From RFSX01 sp964495785 (lineage in GTDB: Bacteria > Bacteroidota > Bacteroidia > Chitinophagales > Saprospiraceae), in assembly GCA_964495785.1 (NCBI GenBank), contig CAZBXL010000052.1, positions 1-27,594 of the forward strand: a stretch of 27,594 bases of DNA. The letters are read 5' to 3'. Shown here in pieces: positions 24,372 to 27,594 of the stretch. Below the pieces are notes generated by a model. It ran no database searches. It was not told where the DNA came from and saw only the letters and a program-made list of their open reading frames with translations. How positions within the stretch are numbered: position 1 is the first letter of the stretch; each line of letters opens with the position of its first letter. The position numbers and the translations under genes were made by a program.

Positions 24372-26078
24372 AAGCTCTAATTTCAAAATATTTCCTTCGG
24401 CACTATGCTTTTCAAACGAGTATTTTGTAATTAAAATATATCTATATTGACTTGCATTAGCTATGTAGTTATAGTTGTAAGAGTAGCTATCGTGATAAAG
24501 TTTCTCTTGGCTTCTCTCTGTTAGATCCTCTACATAATCAAGAAAATATAATTGTATACTTAGAGGGAGCAATAAAGCTAAGTGATGTTTAAGTAAGCCA
24601 GTCCTATGGGCTCTAAAAATATAGAACGTACTATCCGTGCCTTCAGATATTCTTCTTATAACTAAGTCCAGATCATCCGAATTCTTTCTATAAAATAGCT
24701 TTGCAGATTGATCAATGTCTATTGATTTATAATTATTTAAATAATGATTATCAGACATTATATCATTATACACTTGTTTTCTTTGTAGATCTAAAACATA
24801 CTCTTCCTTGAGCGTGACTTCATCTATATTGTAAAAAGCCGCCACTGTTTTATTATCAAAGTAATTGACGTCTTCACTTATCTCATGGCATAATATATAA
24901 TCATGACTTGTAACGTCGCAATACTTATGCAGACTAACTTTATCAGCTCCCTTATTACTATTGAGTATGTTGTGATTGAGATCATGCTTTGCTTTCAATG
25001 AGAGGAAGGCGGGGGCTCTCGCTACACATAAATAAGAAGATATCACGACAAGCAATGCAATTGTTATTGGTCTAACATTAATTTTATTAATAAGTGATAC
25101 GACCAACATCAGTAAAACAAAAAATCCAAATACCGCTGATCTCGGCTCAAAGAGTGGAACAATAATCATCACTCCAGTTGCTATCATAATAACAGCAAAA
25201 AGTAATATTTCTTTAGAATGTATTTTTATCCTCTGTCTTCCTCCAATTAATAGTAACAACAAGATCGGACTATAACGAATAAAATAATAAATAACCCGAC
25301 GACCATACTCTAATACATGTTGGACTAATCCTGCGTCACGATGCCCCTGAGTTGCTAACCTTTTGCCAATAGACGGAGAGCTAAGCATAAACAGTCCTCC
25401 TATAGCCATAATGAAAAGGCAGATATATAAGGTACTATCCTTTCTGTGTCTTGTCTCCCATAGAATCCATATTGTCAACAAAAACAAACTGACACATACG
25501 TTTTCATTAGCCATAGAGTTGGCCAGAGCAAGCCATATTAAAGACCATCGGTGGAGTGCACCTTCTCGGTATTCAAGTATAAGTGCTATATACCACAGTT
25601 GAGGTATCAGCATCCATGTATAATTCAATGCCCCAGTAGCAGGAAAATAACACCAACCTAAGCTAAAATGAAAAACCCATATGAATAAAAGAATGACAAC
25701 ATACTTAATTAAGTATTGAAGCGGTGTCTGATCTTTATTGATTTTTAATATTACCCATGGTAATAGAAAGAAAACGCAGGTATTTAAAATATCAAATACA
25801 ATGGGAGGAAGTAAGAGAATAAATTGGAGCACAGTGTGGTTAATGACCCTGTAATGATAATTTTTATAAAAATTAATTTGTGATTCTATAAGATCAGAAA
25901 GTGAGTGTATTCTCTCAGTGCCGATGACTCCATCAGCAGGGATTTTGAGTTGAAATATTAAATCATCTCCAGTAAGAAAAGGTGAAATAATATTAAGCCA
26001 AAAAATATACACCGCAAATGCGGCAATAATTATGTACAGTATGTACTTAAATCTATCTACTGACTTTCCTTCTCTCAA
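24366..26078 (-). CDS. DUF6056 family multi-pass membrane protein
   Basis: A 570-residue inner-membrane protein with about ten hydrophobic segments between residues 11 and 365 and a soluble C-terminal domain (about 370-570). The first loop after membrane segment 1 carries TGDDL (36-40), followed by NYHYRVINHTVLQ and GALNYTW further on. This matches the DUF6056 family as I know it. An acidic pair in the first outer loop is the hallmark of GT-C glycosyltransferases, which use lipid-linked sugars. A role in transferring a sugar to a surface glycan would suit the neighbouring polysaccharide genes but is inferred. It is transcribed toward the VpsJ-like gene and has no clear -7 element upstream. 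Confidence 0.68.
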   Translation of the reverse strand: MREGKSVDRFKYILYIIIAAFAVYIFWLNIISPFLTGDDLIFQLKIPADGVIGTERIHSLSDLIESQINFYKNYHYRVINHTVLQFILLLPPIVFDILNTCVFFLLPWVILKINKDQTPLQYLIKYVVILLFIWVFHFSLGWCYFPATGALNYTWMLIPQLWYIALILEYREGALHRWSLIWLALANSMANENVCVSLFLLTIWILWETRHRKDSTLYICLFIMAIGGLFMLSSPSIGKRLATQGHRDAGLVQHVLEYGRRVIYYFIRYSPILLLLLIGGRQRIKIHSKEILLFAVIMIATGVMIIVPLFEPRSAVFGFFVLLMLVVSLINKINVRPITIALLVVISSYLCVARAPAFLSLKAKHDLNHNILNSNKGADKVSLHKYCDVTSHDYILCHEISEDVNYFDNKTVAAFYNIDEVTLKEEYVLDLQRKQVYNDIMSDNHYLNNYKSIDIDQSAKLFYRKNSDDLDLVIRRISEGTDSTFYIFRAHRTGLLKHHLALLLPLSIQLYFLDYVEDLTERSQEKLYHDSYSYNYNYIANASQYRYILITKYSFEKHSAEGNILKLELK

Positions 26079-26152
26079 TTAATATACTATTATCTGAAGG
26101 CTCAATTTACTACTTCCTATTGTATATCAGTTAGAGATACATACACAAATGA

Positions 26153-26187
26153 AAAGGGAACAATGCAACTTTCGCATTATTCCCTTT
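26153..26187 (-). terminator. Terminator downstream of the PorU2-like gene
   Basis: AAAGGGAA-C-AATGC (26153-26166) pairs with GCATT-A-TTCCCTTT (26174-26187), giving a 13-bp stem with one C/A mismatch over a 7-base loop. On the minus strand the stem is followed by TTTTCATTT, a fair T tract. It lies 43 bases after the stop of the minus-strand PorU2-like gene and upstream of DUF6056, so it should separate the two transcripts. Confidence 0.7.
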
Positions 26188-26229
26188 CAAAGTATATTTT
26201 ATCAAATCTTAAACGATTATCATAGAGGA

Positions 26230-27594
26230 TTATCTCATAATCACCATTTTACCAAATCCTTTAGTAAAGAAACTATCTACATTCTGATTATTGAGTTGTT
26301 GTATTTCTTCATCATCTGAATGTGAAGTCAATACTCTATAAAGATAGACTCCATTAGCTAATTTATTACCAAATTCATCTGTACCGTTCCATTTATAATC
26401 TGTTCTGTTGACACCAATTCTTAAGTTGCCCATTTCCTCTTTTGTTATCTCTTTTACAACCTTGCCTGATAGCGTCATTATCTGTATTGTGAATACATCA
26501 GGCACATCATTACCCGTTAATGTAAATACAAACTGTGTAGAGGTAGAAAATGGATTTGGATAATTAAGAACATTACTCAGCGATGATTCCTTTATAACTT
26601 GGAATCTCACTTCCACATCTTGATCTCCTGAAAGGTTGCCTGAACTATCTTCTCCCTGTACATAAAGAATATACTCTCCAGATTCTAACTCTGGCAAGAA
26701 TTCCAACTTAGCATATTCTCTAGTCGAGTCAGCTGGAGTAAATATGATATTGTCAGATGTAAGATCAATAGGATATGACTGCTGGTCCGGCAATGCTTGT
26801 AGAGCCAAATCAAAATTAGATATATCGTCTATAAAGAATTGATCACTTTCATCTCTGAGTGTGATGCAAATATTAGGTGTAGGAGAAACTATATCTCCGT
26901 CCATAATATGCATACCGTCGAATGTTACATCTAATAATGGATTTATCTTATCTCCTAAAATGGTAAAATCAATAATACCAATGTTATTAAAATCAAATTG
27001 CTCTCTCTGATCTTCATCAGGATTAATCTCTACTATGAATTGGTGTATACCATTTAACTCAGTAGTCGGATACTCATAATCTATGTCTACAGATTCTCCT
27101 CCTTTAAGAGGTGCTACTCTTTTGAGTTCTACGAATTCAGCATTATTATCATCGACTATAGTATACTTCACTAATAGACTATCCATATCCGACTCGGTAA
27201 CATTAGTTGCTACAGTGCTCAGCATTAATGGCTGTCCTATCTGGAGTGTGTCATTATTAAAGACAAACTTATCTGTCGTATTCAGTACCGCTTCTGGAAT
27301 AGCAGAATACAATACTCTCCAGTATTCCATCTGTGCTGATGTTCTGGATTTCTCGTCTTGTGAGTAAAGGTTCAATTTTAAATATGGATACTGAGCCGCG
27401 TCAATACTTGACAAGTCAAAATCAAAATTATCGACTTCTTCAAACAAAACGACTTCGTTGCCATCTGCATCTATACCAATTATACTTAGTCTGATAACAT
27501 CATCTTGTGATTCTAAATCATCAAGACTCCATAACAACTTATCCCAAGCTTGTGCAGGTCCTATTGTTGTAGATTGCACACTACCTTCGTCCCA
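26230..27594 (-). CDS. porU2: T9SS C25-type protease PorU2-like, C-terminal part
   Basis: The last 454 residues of a larger protein; the reading frame stays open to the window edge (upstream codons read WDEGS), so the 5' end is outside. The visible part is beta-rich. It contains TIGPAQAWDKLLW near its start, seen in the region after the C25 gingipain-like peptidase domain of PorU2 proteins, then Ig-like folds. It ends in a T9SS C-terminal domain (about the last 100 residues) with LNYPNPFSTST, YKWNGTDEFGNKLANGVYLY and GFGKMVIMR. The catalytic His/Cys would lie off-window. The C-terminal domain means export by T9SS; the PorU2 name rests on these C-terminal patterns and is likely but not proven. 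A terminator follows at 26153-26187. Confidence 0.7.
   Translation of the reverse strand, partial: WDEGSVQSTTIGPAQAWDKLLWSLDDLESQDDVIRLSIIGIDADGNEVVLFEEVDNFDFDLSSIDAAQYPYLKLNLYSQDEKSRTSAQMEYWRVLYSAIPEAVLNTTDKFVFNNDTLQIGQPLMLSTVATNVTESDMDSLLVKYTIVDDNNAEFVELKRVAPLKGGESVDIDYEYPTTELNGIHQFIVEINPDEDQREQFDFNNIGIIDFTILGDKINPLLDVTFDGMHIMDGDIVSPTPNICITLRDESDQFFIDDISNFDLALQALPDQQSYPIDLTSDNIIFTPADSTREYAKLEFLPELESGEYILYVQGEDSSGNLSGDQDVEVRFQVIKESSLSNVLNYPNPFSTSTQFVFTLTGNDVPDVFTIQIMTLSGKVVKEITKEEMGNLRIGVNRTDYKWNGTDEFGNKLANGVYLYRVLTSHSDDEEIQQLNNQNVDSFFTKGFGKMVIMR

Noticed and set aside
26153..26187. Inverted repeat as a mobile-element end or protein binding site
   Set aside because: Its position just after a stop codon and the T-rich flank on the minus strand fit a terminator better; no matching second copy or target duplication is seen.
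1..27594. CRISPR array, toxin-antitoxin pair, restriction or phage-defence genes, transposases
   Set aside because: Read through on both strands; no direct-repeat array, no small overlapping toxin-antitoxin genes and no nuclease or transposase domain beyond the speculative DUF2851 pattern.

Overview
The window comes from a member of the phylum Bacteroidota, most likely a Saprospiria- or Cytophagia-like lineage. The evidence is AT-rich DNA, promoter -7 elements of the TAnnTTTG type, two type IX secretion system (T9SS) proteins ending in the usual C-terminal sorting domain, a DUF2851 protein, a RemB/Wzi-like barrel, and very little Shine-Dalgarno signal. Genus and species cannot be named from this sequence. 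No mobile element, CRISPR array, rRNA or prophage gene was found. Coding density is very high, and no gene-free stretch exceeds about 160 bases.

Left part (1-4253, minus strand): a self-contained tRNA-Cys(GCA) unit with its own -7 element and a strong terminator. Upstream of it, reading leftward, is a dnaN - nadD - porZ run (sliding clamp, NAD synthesis, T9SS propeller protein). dnaN diverges from a plus-strand M16-family protein (4386-5663) that lacks the HxxEH zinc motif.

Centre (5824-18362, plus strand): the cell-shape genes mreB, then mreC-mreD-mrdA(PBP2), continue without a real break into folA, a DUF2851 gene, lpxK, a RemB/Wzi-like outer-membrane protein and metH. From mreC to metH the genes overlap by 4-8 bases or lie within 17 bases of each other, so they look like one operon of about 11 kb. 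It joins sidewall peptidoglycan synthesis, lipid A synthesis, an outer-membrane protein and two folate-linked enzymes (dihydrofolate reductase and cobalamin-dependent methionine synthase). rodA, the usual partner after mrdA, is not there.

Right part (18382-24355, plus strand): a Wzz-like chain-length regulator, cysC, cysD and cysN (APS/PAPS synthesis), a FemAB/GNAT-like transferase and a VpsJ-like alpha-toroid protein. This looks like an exopolysaccharide locus with its own supply of activated sulfate; no sulfate-reduction gene is present in the window. Converging on it is a DUF6056 multi-pass membrane protein with a GDD motif (26078-24366, minus). The window ends inside the 3' part of a large minus-strand gene resembling the T9SS C25 protease PorU2.

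The most interesting points are: two -7 elements ending 4-5 bases before an ATG, which predict leaderless mRNAs for wzz and cysC; a FemAB-like gene whose conserved N-terminus continues upstream with no ATG/GTG/TTG; an orphan inactive M16 protein; a PD-x17-ExH pattern in DUF2851; and the coupling of cysCDN to a polysaccharide locus. No clearly new defence or mobile system was found.
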